Shown here one piece after another: positions 25,975-34,559 of a stretch of DNA of 64,000 nucleotides (position 1 is its first letter; each line of letters opens with the position of its first letter). The stretch lies in the NCBI GenBank assembly GCA_029946065.1, contig JAQSDU010000014.1, forward strand, positions 243,260-307,259, given 5' to 3'. Under the pieces are notes generated by a model. The model saw only the letters and a program-made list of their open reading frames with translations. It did no database searches and had not been told where the DNA came from. Origin of the DNA: Flavobacterium sp. Lineage in GTDB: Bacteria; Bacteroidota; Bacteroidia; Flavobacteriales; Flavobacteriaceae. The position numbers were made by a program, and so were the translations under genes.

Positions 25975-26002
25975 TTGATTTGAGATTTAAGATTTGAGAT
26001 TT
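25975..26002 (-). repeat. Heptad array (GAGATTT type)
   Basis: Four tandem words on the plus strand: ttgattt, gagattt, aagattt, gagattt. It lies 12 bases upstream of the transglutaminase-like ATG at 25962 and 9 bases after the end of the preceding gene. Confidence 0.85.
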
Positions 26003-26011
26003 TTATAATCT

Positions 26012-26692
26012 TTAGTCATAATGACAAAAAATCCCACTATCGGTGGCTGTCCACAAAGCAGCTTTTTGATTGGCAGCTTTTAATGCTGTGTTTGCCCAGG
26101 TATTACAGGTTTTGAAAAGACTGTATTTGCCTTTTGCTTCATAAAAAGCATCGTTTTTACCATAACTACTTCCTGAAATCCATACGATGTTATTGGACGC
26201 ATCTTTGTGAAAACTTTCGGAAATGTATGCTGCCAATTTTACATAATCTGTTTGGGAGATCATTATTTTTTTGCAGGTTTCAGATTCAGAAAGCGAATTG
26301 TAAAATTGCGTATGCATTACCGAAGTACCCAGATAAAACGCAGCGTTACAAGCTGTACTTACTTTCAAATCTGACCATTGCGGCGTATTGAGGTAAAATC
26401 CGCGATCGCCCCAACCAAACGCCAAATATTGCGCAGTGGAATCTTTTGCAATCGTGTGGCTGAATTGAATTGCTTTTGTCCAATCGATAATTTCATTTTT
26501 TACCGGAACGACAATATCAGTATGAACGCCATTGGTTTTGATATAGATGGCGACCTCATTTCCGGATTCAACTTCGGAATTTACTGTAATCCGCGAAAGC
26601 GCAAAAGCTGAAATCAAGTAAAGCAGCAAGATTGCGGAAAATACGAAGAAAATACGAAGGACAAATTTCAGGGTTCTTTTGAGGAAAATCAT
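26012..26692 (-). CDS. TIGR02117 / DUF2459 family protein
   Basis: Start set at the ATG giving MIFLKRTLKFVLRIFFVFSA; an upstream TTG is the alternative. An N-terminal membrane anchor is followed by the DUF2459 domain, recognised by TNGVHTDIVVPVKNEIIDW and the fold-defining AFGWGDRGFYLNTPQW. The C-terminal cysteine phrase LFKTCNTWANTALKAA resembles the nucleophile region of NlpC/P60-like peptidase folds, with the TNGVHTD histidine as a possible partner. Enzymatic activity is inference. 226 residues, complete. Confidence 0.78.
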   Translation of the reverse strand: MIFLKRTLKFVLRIFFVFSAILLLYLISAFALSRITVNSEVESGNEVAIYIKTNGVHTDIVVPVKNEIIDWTKAIQFSHTIAKDSTAQYLAFGWGDRGFYLNTPQWSDLKVSTACNAAFYLGTSVMHTQFYNSLSESETCKKIMISQTDYVKLAAYISESFHKDASNNIVWISGSSYGKNDAFYEAKGKYSLFKTCNTWANTALKAANQKAALWTATDSGIFCHYD

Positions 26693-26735
26693 CAGCAAAT
26701 GGTTAACTAAAACGGATAAACCAAATTTCAAGCCA

Positions 26736-27269
26736 TTACATCGCTTTTTGAAAATTTTCTACGATATTTTTAATGGCATCCGAAAATTCAGGATTGGAAA
26801 TCTGTCCGTTCTCAACATCAAAATTTTTGTAAAAAGCTGGTAATGAATAGACAAATTTAACATCAGCGCCATATCTCGGCAGATTGCTTTGGGCAATTTC
26901 GAGTACACTTTTCCCACCTCTTTCTCCCGGAGAAGTTGCCATTAACAGCATCGGCTTGTTTTGAAAAACGTCTTTTTGGATGCGCGAACACCAATCGAAT
27001 AAATTCTTAAAAGCGGCAGAATAATTTCCGTTATTTTCAGCCAAAGACAATACGATTAAATCTGCAGAAGCGAGTTTTGAAAGAAAAGCAACTGCCTTTT
27101 CGGCTTGACCGATTTCTTTCTCGAAATCAACGCTAAACAATGGAATTGAATAGTCATTGAGGTCTAAAATTTCTACTTCTGCATTTTCGAAAAGGTGCGA
27201 AACATGTGTAGCGAGTTTTTTATTGATAGAATTTTGGCTGTTGCTGCCTGCGAAAGCGATGATTTTCAT
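26736..27269 (-). CDS. NAD(P)H-dependent FMN reductase
   Basis: A 177-residue flavodoxin-fold reductase. The FMN phosphate loop is IAFAGSNSQNSINKKL at the N-terminus, and the isoalloxazine-contact segments are SLAENNGNYSAAFKNLFDW and LLMATSPGERGGKS. Family members reduce FMN, quinones or azo compounds using NAD(P)H; the natural substrate cannot be told. Cytoplasmic. It is followed 43 bases later on the same strand by the DUF2459 gene. Confidence 0.87.
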   Translation of the reverse strand: MKIIAFAGSNSQNSINKKLATHVSHLFENAEVEILDLNDYSIPLFSVDFEKEIGQAEKAVAFLSKLASADLIVLSLAENNGNYSAAFKNLFDWCSRIQKDVFQNKPMLLMATSPGERGGKSVLEIAQSNLPRYGADVKFVYSLPAFYKNFDVENGQISNPEFSDAIKNIVENFQKAM

Positions 27270-27298
27270 GGTAATTGATTTTTGTTAAAAGTAAATAA

Positions 27299-27327
27299 AA
27301 AAGGTGGCACTTACGATACCACCTTTT
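27299..27327. terminator. Bidirectional terminator
   Basis: Stem AAAAGGTGG / CCACCTTTT with an 11-base loop and A/T tracts on both sides, after the end of the split barrel gene at 27339. Confidence 0.8.
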
Positions 27328-27338
27328 CTTAAGAAATA

Positions 27339-27995
27339 TTATTTCCAGTCGAAAGACCAACCAACTGATAAATTCAACGCGTTGGTCCTAAAATCAAGAT
27401 TACCCTTACTTATGTTAGACAATCCAAGATTTTCACGGATTTCAATTATAAGATCATTCTTTTCATCTAGTTTAATTGCTTTACCAAAACCAACCGCAAT
27501 TCCTGTATTTACTTTTTTGTAACTATCTATTAAATCCTGATCATCAACCGGAAAGTCTTCCGGAATATCACCATTAATACTAGCTTTTGCTTTAACCAGA
27601 TAATTAAAAAACAAGCCTCCATTCAAGAACCACGAACTATTTTTCAAATCGTATTTCAGCATTATTGGGAGTGAAATAAAATCATAACTCAATCTGATTT
27701 TCGGATCGCCTATGAAAGTTTCACCAGTAACGCCATCAATAAGTACAACAGGGCCGTGATTTATGACACTATTTCTTTCGAATGCAGGATTGACCCGCAA
27801 TTATAGATTTTCTTTAATTTTATATTCTAAATCAACCCCGACAAGAAATCCAAAACCCGCATCGTAATTTTCGATATTTTCATATCCACGAAACTTTGAA
27901 TAAGTTGCTCCTGCATTGGCGCCAATTTTTATTTTTTGTGCTGCTACCTGAAAAGTAATTAATACAAAAACAAAAAATAGTATACTTTTTTTCAT
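27339..27995 (-). pseudogene. Outer-membrane beta-barrel gene interrupted by an in-frame stop
   Basis: The upstream part (27801-27995) encodes a signal peptide (MKKSILFFVFVLITFQVAAQ) and the first barrel strands, ending at VDLEYKIKENL followed by TAA at 27801-27803. The downstream part (27339-27800) continues in the same frame with LRVNPAFERNSVI and the rest of the barrel to SLNVGW-type C-terminal strands (ALNLSVGWSFDWK). Restoring the TAA to a sense codon gives a 218-residue PorT-like barrel like the intact one at 1411-2019. The natural reading LSLR implies TCA to TAA. The gene lies eight bases after ychF, with a terminator behind it. Confidence 0.85.
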
Positions 27996-28003
27996 TTGAA
28001 ATA

Positions 28004-29098
28004 TTATACGTTAAACCTAAAGTGCATCACATCGCCATCTTTAACGATATATTCTTTTCCTTCAACACGCAATTTTCCGGCTTCTTTGACTTTGGATTCT
28101 GAGCCAAAAGCCACATAATCATCAAAAGCAATAACTTCTGCGCGGATAAATCCTTTTTCAAAATCGGTATGGATTACACCAGCGGCTTGTGGTGCAGTGG
28201 CGCCGATATTAATCGTCCAGGCACGTACTTCCTTAACGCCTGCGGTGAAATAGGTTTGTTGTTTCAATAATTTGTATGCAGCACGGATTAAAACAGATGC
28301 ACCCGGTTCTGTAAGTCCCATATCTTCAAGAAAAACCTGGCGTTCTTCGTAACTTTCTAGTTCTGTGATATCGGCTTCCGCACCAACCGAGAGTATAATT
28401 ACTTCCGCATCTTCATCTTTCACCAATTCGCGAACCTGATCGACGTATTTATTTCCTGAAACGGCAGCACTTTCGTCAACGTTGCAAACATATAGCACCG
28501 GTTTTGCAGTAATTAACTGGAAAGATTCCATTAATTCTTCTTCGTCAAAATTTTTCGGTTCTACCGTTCTTGCAGATTTTGCTTGTAATAACGCTTCGCG
28601 GATTCTGGTCAGAAAGGCTTCCTCAACTTGCGCTTCTTTGTTACCGGTTTTGGCTGCACGTTTAACTTTTTCAAGACGTTTTTCAACGGTTTCAAGGTCT
28701 TTTAATTGTAATTCTATGTCGATGGTTTCCTTGTCGCGGATCGGATTTACATTCCCATCAACGTGAATGATATTGTCATTGTCAAAGCAGCGTAAAACGT
28801 GGATAATGGCGTTGCATTCGCGGATATTACCAAGGAATTGGTTCCCTAAACCTTCGCCTTTACTGGCGCCTTTTACGAGTCCTGCAATATCAACAATATC
28901 AACAGTTGCCATTTGAACGCGCTCCGGTTTTACCAAAGCTTCGAGCTTTTCAATTCTCGGATCGGGAACGTTGACCACGCCGATGTTAGGTTCAATTGTA
29001 CAAAATGGAAAATTCGCACTTTGTGCTTTGGCATTTGACAAACAATTGAATAAGGTTGATTTTCCAACATTCGGTAATCCTACAATTCCTGCTTTCAT
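28004..29098 (-). CDS. ychF: Redox-regulated ATPase YchF
   Basis: Obg-family P-loop ATPase of 364 residues; the ATG giving [18 protein letters not shown] is the universal start. The P-loop is GLPNVGKST. The G4 motif is NVDE rather than NKxD, which in this family shifts specificity from GTP to ATP. Helical coiled-coil domain about 130-205 and C-terminal TGS domain about 280-364 ([20 protein letters not shown]) are both present. It binds ribosomes and is linked to translation fidelity and stress response. A TATATTTG element lies 25 bases upstream. Confidence 0.95.
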   Translation of the reverse strand: MKAGIVGLPNVGKSTLFNCLSNAKAQSANFPFCTIEPNIGVVNVPDPRIEKLEALVKPERVQMATVDIVDIAGLVKGASKGEGLGNQFLGNIRECNAIIHVLRCFDNDNIIHVDGNVNPIRDKETIDIELQLKDLETVEKRLEKVKRAAKTGNKEAQVEEAFLTRIREALLQAKSARTVEPKNFDEEELMESFQLITAKPVLYVCNVDESAAVSGNKYVDQVRELVKDEDAEVIILSVGAEADITELESYEERQVFLEDMGLTEPGASVLIRAAYKLLKQQTYFTAGVKEVRAWTINIGATAPQAAGVIHTDFEKGFIRAEVIAFDDYVAFGSESKVKEAGKLRVEGKEYIVKDGDVMHFRFNV

Positions 29099-29122
29099 TA
29101 TATAGTATATTATTTTCGGGTG

Positions 29123-29130
29123 CAAATATA
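29123..29130 (-). promoter_or_regulatory. -7 element TATATTTG upstream of ychF
   Basis: Reverse complement of CAAATATA; 25 bases upstream of the ychF ATG and consistent with the short start chosen. Confidence 0.5.
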
Positions 29131-29198
29131 AGGTTTATATCTATTAATAAATAGTTGATAACATTTTGCAATTGTCGTTAAAATACTGTTAATTTAAA

Positions 29199-29212
29199 GT
29201 AAACTTGTTTAC
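29199..29212. promoter_or_regulatory. Perfect palindrome GTAAAC-TT-GTTTAC
   Basis: Six-base inverted repeat with a two-base centre, 37 bases upstream of the TonB-dependent receptor ATG. Size and position fit a dimeric repressor or activator site; the regulator is unknown. Confidence 0.4.
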
Positions 29213-29248
29213 AAAATAACTCAAACTCAAACAAAACCAATTAAAAAA

Positions 29249-31894
29249 ATGAAAAAAACACTATTATTCTTATTACTAATGGGTTTCGGAACTCTTTTTG
29301 CCCAAAAAGAAATCAGCGGAACCGTTACAGACAATTCCGGCAAAGCGCTTATTGGCGTTAATATTGCCGAAAAAGGAACCACAAATGGCACGACTACGGA
29401 TATGGAAGGCAAGTTTAAAATCCGAACGACCGCGAACGCAACACTTATTTTCAGTTATGTAGGCTTTCCGACCATCGAAAAAAGCACCGCCAATCTTTCG
29501 GTTATCAACATCACAATGTCCGAAGGTCAGGAACTTAACGAAATTCAGATTGTAGGTTCCCGAAATTCAAAAAGGACAAATGTAAATTCCGCCGTTCCAA
29601 TCGACATCATCAACGTGAAAGATGTGACTACGCAAAGCGGAAAACTCGAAATCAATGAAATGCTTCAATATGTGGCACCTTCATTCAATGCCAATAAACA
29701 ATCGGGCTCAGACGGTGCCGATCACGTAGATCCTGCCTCACTGCGCGGATTAGGACCCGATCAAACATTGGTTTTAATCAACGGAAAAAGAAGGCATCAA
29801 TCATCTCTCGTCAATCTTTTCGGAACAAGAGGCCGTGGCAATACAGGAACAGATTTGAATGCCATTCCGGCTTCGGCAATCAAAAGAATAGAAATTCTTC
29901 GCGACGGTGCTGCTGCGCAATATGGATCTGATGCGATTGCGGGTGTCATCAATCTTGTCCTCAACGACAACGTAGACGCGCTTACCGGATCGGTTACTTA
30001 TGGCGCATACAATACAAATGCCAAAGGTGATTTTCTTCCGGGAACTGCTAATACAGATGGGAATCGCCTTAATGAAAACTGGTATGGAAATTCTCCTGGA
30101 AAAGACAAAACCTTTGACGGTGAGTCGGTTAAAGTAGCCGCTAATTACGGCGTTGCAATAGGAGAAAAAGGCGGATTTGCCAATTTTACAACAGAATACA
30201 TCAATAAGAAGAAAACGTTGCGTCCGGGTTATGATTTCCGTAAGGGTTTTGGAGAAGCGTCTATTGAAGGCTTTAACTTCTTTGGAAATGTAGCTGTTCC
30301 AGTTTCTGATAAAACAGAATTTTATGCCTTTGGCGGCAAAAACGTAAGGAACACAGATGCTTATGCATTTACCAGAAATGACGGCGCTAGGGTTGTAGAA
30401 AGCATTTATCCTGGTGGATATACACCTCGAATTACTTCCGATATTACCGATAACTCGTTTGCAGCCGGCTTCAGGACCACAACTTCTAGCGGTTGGAAAG
30501 TTGATTTCAGCAATACCTATGGGAAAAACCTTTTTCATTATTATATTAAAGGAACAATCAATGCATCGCTTGAAGAAGCTTCTCCTACAGAATTTGATGC
30601 TGGCGGACACAGTCTTTCGCAAAACACAACCAATATTGACTTATCAAAAAACTATGACAGCGTTTTGAAAGGTATGAATTTGGCATTCGGTGCTGAGTTT
30701 CGTACAGAAGAATTCAACATTTTCGCGGGTGAAGAAGGTTCGTATGCGACTTATGACACCAACGGCATCGCTATAACCGACCCTACAACGCAAACAGCAC
30801 CAATCGATCCAATTTCAGGCGATCCGAGACCTGGAGGTTCACAAGGATTTCCTGGTTACAGTCCTAAAAATGTTGTTGATAAAAGCCGTACAAATTTATC
30901 TGTTTATGCCGATACAGAATTTGACATCACCGATAGTTTTATGACCAGTGGCGCATTGCGATATGAAAATTACAGCGATTTTGGAAGTACAGTTAACGGA
31001 AAAATAGCCGCCAGATTAAAAGCCACAGATCACTTCAATATTCGTGGCTCTGTGAGCACAGGCTTTAGAGCGCCATCATTGGCACAGATTTATTACAATT
31101 TGCATTTTACCAATTTCAACAGCGGCGGTGCTACCGAAGTTTTGCTTTCGCCAAATAATAGTCCGGTTACAAGAGCTTTTGGTATTCAGAAACTCAACGA
31201 AGAAAAAGCCGTAAACGGCTCTTTGGGCTTCACTTCGACTTTTGGCGACTTCACAGCAACAGTTGATGGTTATATGATCAACGTAAAAGACAGAATCGTA
31301 CTAACGGGCTATTTTGATGCCAGTGCCTTGAATATCGGTGTTTCCGAAGCACAATTTTTTGCCAATGGTGTGGATACTAAAACTACAGGTTTAGATGTTG
31401 TTGTTGCCTGGAAAAGCACTTTTGGCGATTCGAAAGTCGGCGCTACATTGGTCGGAAACATCAATGACATGAAAATCGAAAATGTAAAAACAAACAGCAT
31501 TATTAACACAGACGAAGAAAAGGAAATCTTTTTCGGAAAACGTGAAAAAGCATTTCTACTGGCTTCGGCGCCACGTAATAAATTCAATTTGAATCTGACT
31601 TATGCTTATAAAAAATTTGATTCAGGGTTGGCTTTTACGAGATTCAGTAAAGTAGTACTTGTGGACTATTCTGACCAAGACGATGTTTATAATGCTAAAA
31701 TCGTGACCGACCTGACTTTCGGTTATCAACTGACCAAACAACTAAAACTTTCTGTGGGCGGCAATAACATCCTGAATGTATATCCGGACAAACAAGACGA
31801 AGTTGGCGATACAGAAGCCGGCGGCTATTGGGATGCGGTTCAAATGGGTTTCAGCGGTGCTTATTACTACGCAAGACTGGGCTTTAACTTCTAA
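29249..31894 (+). CDS. TonB-dependent outer-membrane receptor
   Basis: An 881-residue receptor: signal peptide MKKTLLFLLLMGFGTLFAQ; an N-terminal carboxypeptidase-D regulatory-like domain (about 20-100, ISGTVTDNSGKALIGVNIAE and GTTNGTTTDMEGKF); a plug domain (about 110-230, including LVLINGKRRHQSSLVNL and EILRDGAAAQYGSDAIAGVI); and a 22-strand barrel ending YYYARLGFNF with the terminal aromatic residue. The plug and barrel sequence has the look of the ligand-importing siderophore/vitamin type rather than the SusC type (no SusD gene follows). Substrate unknown. It is monocistronic with a strong terminator. A palindrome lies upstream. Confidence 0.93.
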   Translation: MKKTLLFLLLMGFGTLFAQKEISGTVTDNSGKALIGVNIAEKGTTNGTTTDMEGKFKIRTTANATLIFSYVGFPTIEKSTANLSVINITMSEGQELNEIQIVGSRNSKRTNVNSAVPIDIINVKDVTTQSGKLEINEMLQYVAPSFNANKQSGSDGADHVDPASLRGLGPDQTLVLINGKRRHQSSLVNLFGTRGRGNTGTDLNAIPASAIKRIEILRDGAAAQYGSDAIAGVINLVLNDNVDALTGSVTYGAYNTNAKGDFLPGTANTDGNRLNENWYGNSPGKDKTFDGESVKVAANYGVAIGEKGGFANFTTEYINKKKTLRPGYDFRKGFGEASIEGFNFFGNVAVPVSDKTEFYAFGGKNVRNTDAYAFTRNDGARVVESIYPGGYTPRITSDITDNSFAAGFRTTTSSGWKVDFSNTYGKNLFHYYIKGTINASLEEASPTEFDAGGHSLSQNTTNIDLSKNYDSVLKGMNLAFGAEFRTEEFNIFAGEEGSYATYDTNGIAITDPTTQTAPIDPISGDPRPGGSQGFPGYSPKNVVDKSRTNLSVYADTEFDITDSFMTSGALRYENYSDFGSTVNGKIAARLKATDHFNIRGSVSTGFRAPSLAQIYYNLHFTNFNSGGATEVLLSPNNSPVTRAFGIQKLNEEKAVNGSLGFTSTFGDFTATVDGYMINVKDRIVLTGYFDASALNIGVSEAQFFANGVDTKTTGLDVVVAWKSTFGDSKVGATLVGNINDMKIENVKTNSIINTDEEKEIFFGKREKAFLLASAPRNKFNLNLTYAYKKFDSGLAFTRFSKVVLVDYSDQDDVYNAKIVTDLTFGYQLTKQLKLSVGGNNILNVYPDKQDEVGDTEAGGYWDAVQMGFSGAYYYARLGFNF

Positions 31895-31914
31895 TGCGTT
31901 TTATTAAAAAAATT

Positions 31915-31942
31915 AACCTGCCAGCAACGGCAGGTTTTTTTT
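31915..31942 (+). terminator. Terminator after the TonB-dependent receptor
   Basis: Stem AACCTGCC / GGCAGGTT with loop AGCAAC followed by T6. Confidence 0.9.
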
Positions 31943-32058
31943 ATGGGAATTTGTAATGTTTTTGTACCTAATTGTATAAATATATCGTTGAATCTTATAA
32001 TTCTTCTGAGCCAATCTTGCCTTAATTTTGTAATTATAAAACCATAAAAATTCCTATT

Positions 32059-32601
32059 ATGAAAACTATATTTTTTTCCACAGCCTTATTGCTTTTTGCA
32101 TTTGGAACACAAGCACAAAATAAGAATGTGACCAATGTGACCAAAACTACAGTCACAACGGTAAAAGATTCCGACGGTAAGAAACAAACCATAAAAAAAC
32201 AAAATGTCCAGGAAGTACAGAATATTGAACTTAAAGATGCCAACTCAAACTCGCTAAACAAAGAAATGAAGGAAACACCAACACAGGTAACTTCGGTAAC
32301 GCAAATTACCAATCCTGATGGCAGCACAAGAACTGTTGACGTTGACCGATCTTCTGTTTATACCGCAACAGACGGTAAAAATTATAAAGTGGCGTTGGAT
32401 CCATACGGTTATACCATGTATTCCGACGGTATGGCAAAACCGGCATTACTCAGAAAAACTTCAACAAACAGCTACATTTTCCGATCTTCTGATAAAACTG
32501 CAATTGGATATTTTGACAGTCAAGGCAATCTTGTAATTGAAACTTATGATGACAATTCTGATAAAGTTTCAATTGAAAAATACAGTGTTGTAAAAGAGTG
32601 A
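32059..32601 (+). CDS. Secreted protein of unknown function
   Basis: A 180-residue protein with a signal peptide (MKTIFFSTALLLFAFGTQAQ) and a polar, threonine- and valine-rich first half (VTNVTKTTVTTVKDSDGKKQ) followed by a beta-rich half with recurring Asn-Pro-Asp-Gly and Asp-Gly turns. A TAnnTTTG-like box (TAATTTTG, 32023-32030) lies 28 bases upstream. No domain recognised; periplasmic or surface location likely. Confidence 0.6.
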   Translation: MKTIFFSTALLLFAFGTQAQNKNVTNVTKTTVTTVKDSDGKKQTIKKQNVQEVQNIELKDANSNSLNKEMKETPTQVTSVTQITNPDGSTRTVDVDRSSVYTATDGKNYKVALDPYGYTMYSDGMAKPALLRKTSTNSYIFRSSDKTAIGYFDSQGNLVIETYDDNSDKVSIEKYSVVKE

Positions 32602-32676
32602 TTGCAGATATAAAAAAACAGATTGTACAAAAAATCCCGGGGTGAACTCTACCGTGTACCCACAAGTATAAAAATT

Positions 32677-32697
32677 GGTACACAGATGAAACAGATT
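32677..32697 (-). repeat. Dispersed 21-bp word, minus copy
   Basis: On the minus strand it reads AATCTGTTTCATCTGTGTACC, differing at two bases from the plus-strand word at 144-164 in the first repeat island. Confidence 0.6.
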
Positions 32698-32717
32698 GAA
32701 CTTATTTAAAAAAAATA

Positions 32718-32776
32718 GCCACTAATTTCACAAATTTGCACGAATTTAATTTGTGGAAATTTGTGAAATTAGTGGC
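32718..32776. repeat. Twenty-base palindrome
   Basis: Perfect 20-bp inverted repeat (gccactaatttcacaaattt and its complement) flanking a 19-base loop, in the 245-base gap between the secreted protein gene and the ferredoxin gene. It can act as a terminator for both converging genes, but the stem is far longer than needed. Confidence 0.8.
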
Positions 32777-32846
32777 CAAAATTTTATCTAAACATTTGTG
32801 AGTACACTGTAGAGGCGAACTCAGGATTTTTTGTTTTTATAGTAGT

Positions 32847-33197
32847 TTATTCATTATGAAGAAAAGCCTGTCGGTTCAGCAACGTCTCTTCGCTTTCCAC
32901 ATGGTTGTCATCTGGAACACAGCAGTCCACAGGGCAAACGGCAGCGCATTGCGGTTCATCGTGAAAACCTTTACATTCCGTACACTTTCCGGGAACGATG
33001 TAATAAATATCGTCGGAAATCGGCGTGTTCGGTGCTTCAGAATCGATTGTCTCACCAGAAGGTAAAATTACTTTTCCTTTTAAAGCTGTTCCGTCTTTGT
33101 AACGCCAATCATCGGCGCCTTCATATATGGCAGTGTTCGGGCATTCCGGCTCGCAGGCACCGCAGTTGATACATTCGTCTGTAATAATTATGGCCAT
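32847..33197 (-). CDS. 4Fe-4S dicluster-type ferredoxin
   Basis: Started at the ATG giving MAIIITDECINCGACEPECP; the upstream extension is repeat-derived. The 116 residues hold two cluster motifs: CxxCxxCxxxCP at residues 9-20, and a second with an insertion, CTECKGFHDEPQCAAVCP, where seven residues separate the second and third cysteines. The insertion is characteristic of YfhL-type and related Bacteroidota ferredoxins. Cytoplasmic electron carrier. It is divergent from the acyl-CoA reductase, sharing a 129-base intergenic region rich in 7-nt repeats. Confidence 0.9.
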   Translation of the reverse strand: MAIIITDECINCGACEPECPNTAIYEGADDWRYKDGTALKGKVILPSGETIDSEAPNTPISDDIYYIVPGKCTECKGFHDEPQCAAVCPVDCCVPDDNHVESEETLLNRQAFLHNE

Positions 33198-33218
33198 TTT
33201 ATTCGGGTTTAGGGCGCT

Positions 33219-33236
33219 GGGTATTGGGTATTGGGT
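33219..33236 (+). repeat. Heptad array (GGGTATT type)
   Basis: Two full copies and part of a third of gggtatt, immediately adjoining a second array of a different heptamer. Lies 22 bases upstream of the ferredoxin ATG. Confidence 0.8.
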
Positions 33237-33239
33237 TCT

Positions 33240-33263
33240 ACCTTGAACCTTGTACCTTGTACC
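33240..33263 (+). repeat. Heptad array (ACCTTGT type)
   Basis: accttga, accttgt, accttgt, then acc: three and a half 7-nt units. The third unit supplies the -33 TTG of the acyl-CoA reductase promoter. Confidence 0.9.
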
Positions 33264-33287
33264 ATACACCTAAATACATTATTTTTG
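33257..33287 (+). promoter_or_regulatory. Bacteroidota promoter: -33 TTG and -7 TATTTTTG
   Basis: TTG at 33257-33259 and TATTTTTG at 33280-33287 with a 20-base spacer, the optimal layout. The downstream gene begins at 33327. Confidence 0.65.
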
Positions 33288-33326
33288 CACAAAATTACAT
33301 CCAAAACAATTCATAAGCAAATCAAT

Positions 33327-34394
33327 ATGACATTAGCCGATAAAAAAAATATTTTCGTTGCACTGGGAAAATTTCTCAACCAGTTTTCTGAAAATGGCAA
33401 CACCAAAAATGCTGATTTACTGCACAATGACTTGTTTTTTAGCGCATTCGAAGATTTAATTAGACTATCGCAATCCCACAATGGCTGGTACACGCCCGAA
33501 CAAGTTTATTTTGCAGTAAAATCGTGGGCAAAAGCACTTACAAAAGAAAATATCGACCAATGGCTATCGGATTATGATTTAAAAGACCACGAACCAAAGG
33601 CAATCGGTTTAATATTAGCGGGTAATATTCCGCTCGTTGGTTTCCATGATTTCTTATCGGTATTGATTACGGGCAATAAAGTTTTAGTAAAAACATCCTC
33701 CAACGATCAGCATTTATTGCCTTTTTTAGCGAAGTATATTATTAACATTGCGCCTGAAATGAATAATTATATCACTTTCGTGGATGGTAAGCTCGAAAAT
33801 TTCGACGCAGTCATCGCTACCGGAAGCAACAATACTTCGCGTTATTTTGACTATTATTTTAGAGATAAACCATCGATTATCCGTAAAAGTCGTAATTCTG
33901 TTGCTGTTTTAAACGGAAATGAAAGCAAAGAACAATTGGTTGCTTTAGGCGAAGATATTTTTAGGTATTTTGGTTTGGGATGCCGTAATGTTTCGAAATT
34001 ATTTGTACCGAAAGGATATGTTTTCGATGGTTTTTTTGAAGCGATTTTCGAATACCAAGACATCATCAAATACGAAAAATACGCCAATAATTATGATTAC
34101 AACAAAGCGGTCTTTTTAATGAGTAACTTCCAATTATTAGACAATGGATTTCTGACGATCAAAGAAGATGAAAGCCACGCCTCGCCTATTTCGAGTGTTT
34201 TTTATGAATTTTACGAAAATCTTGACGATGTAAAAATCAAACTCGAAAACGAAGCCGAAAAAATTCAATGTGTTGTTAGCGATAACCTGATTGAAAATTC
34301 AGTTCCTTTCGGAAAAACACAGCAACCGGAACTTTGGGATTATGCGGATAATGTAGATACGATTGCATTTTTAGTCGAAATTCAGCACTCGTAA
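33327..34394 (+). CDS. LuxC-like acyl-CoA reductase
   Basis: The start at 33327 gives MTLADKKNIFVALGKFLNQF, after the promoter; a longer frame begins before the transcription start and is rejected. The 355 residues match the LuxC/acyl-CoA reductase superfamily (aldehyde-dehydrogenase fold), with the probable acyl-accepting cysteine in FRYFGLGCRNVSKLFVPKGY and the nucleotide-binding region around GLILAGNIPLVGFHDFLSV. These enzymes reduce acyl-CoA or acyl-phosphate to aldehyde with NADPH. The context, divergent to a ferredoxin and upstream of serC and a serA-like gene, does not point to a known substrate. Confidence 0.85.
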   Translation: MTLADKKNIFVALGKFLNQFSENGNTKNADLLHNDLFFSAFEDLIRLSQSHNGWYTPEQVYFAVKSWAKALTKENIDQWLSDYDLKDHEPKAIGLILAGNIPLVGFHDFLSVLITGNKVLVKTSSNDQHLLPFLAKYIINIAPEMNNYITFVDGKLENFDAVIATGSNNTSRYFDYYFRDKPSIIRKSRNSVAVLNGNESKEQLVALGEDIFRYFGLGCRNVSKLFVPKGYVFDGFFEAIFEYQDIIKYEKYANNYDYNKAVFLMSNFQLLDNGFLTIKEDESHASPISSVFYEFYENLDDVKIKLENEAEKIQCVVSDNLIENSVPFGKTQQPELWDYADNVDTIAFLVEIQHS

Positions 34395-34417
34395 AGTCGA
34401 AACAAACGCTTATAACG

Positions 34418-34445
34418 ACTTTAAACTTTTGACTTTCACCTTTCG
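34418..34445 (+). repeat. Heptad array (ACTTTNN type)
   Basis: Four words in strict register: actttaa, acttttg, actttca, cctttcg. Lies between the acyl-CoA reductase and serC genes. Confidence 0.75.
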
Positions 34446-34559
34446 ACAAATTCCAACTACAACGTTTTTGTTAATAACCTTATGAAATTATCGCAAAAAC
34501 CGAAACGCAATTTCAAATCCATTTTAAGAAATTTGCCGTTGAATTTTATTTCTGTAAAA

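Noticed and set aside
29801..30622. Long antisense open frame (273 codons) inside the TonB-dependent receptor
   Set aside because: It lies fully inside a well-supported gene, its translation is basic and cysteine-rich without domain features, and the sense strand shows clear family motifs. It is a mirror of codon usage.
33198..33269. N-terminal extension of the ferredoxin to 33269
   Set aside because: It would translate the heptad arrays and lacks any ferredoxin feature; the ATG at 33197 is the normal family start.
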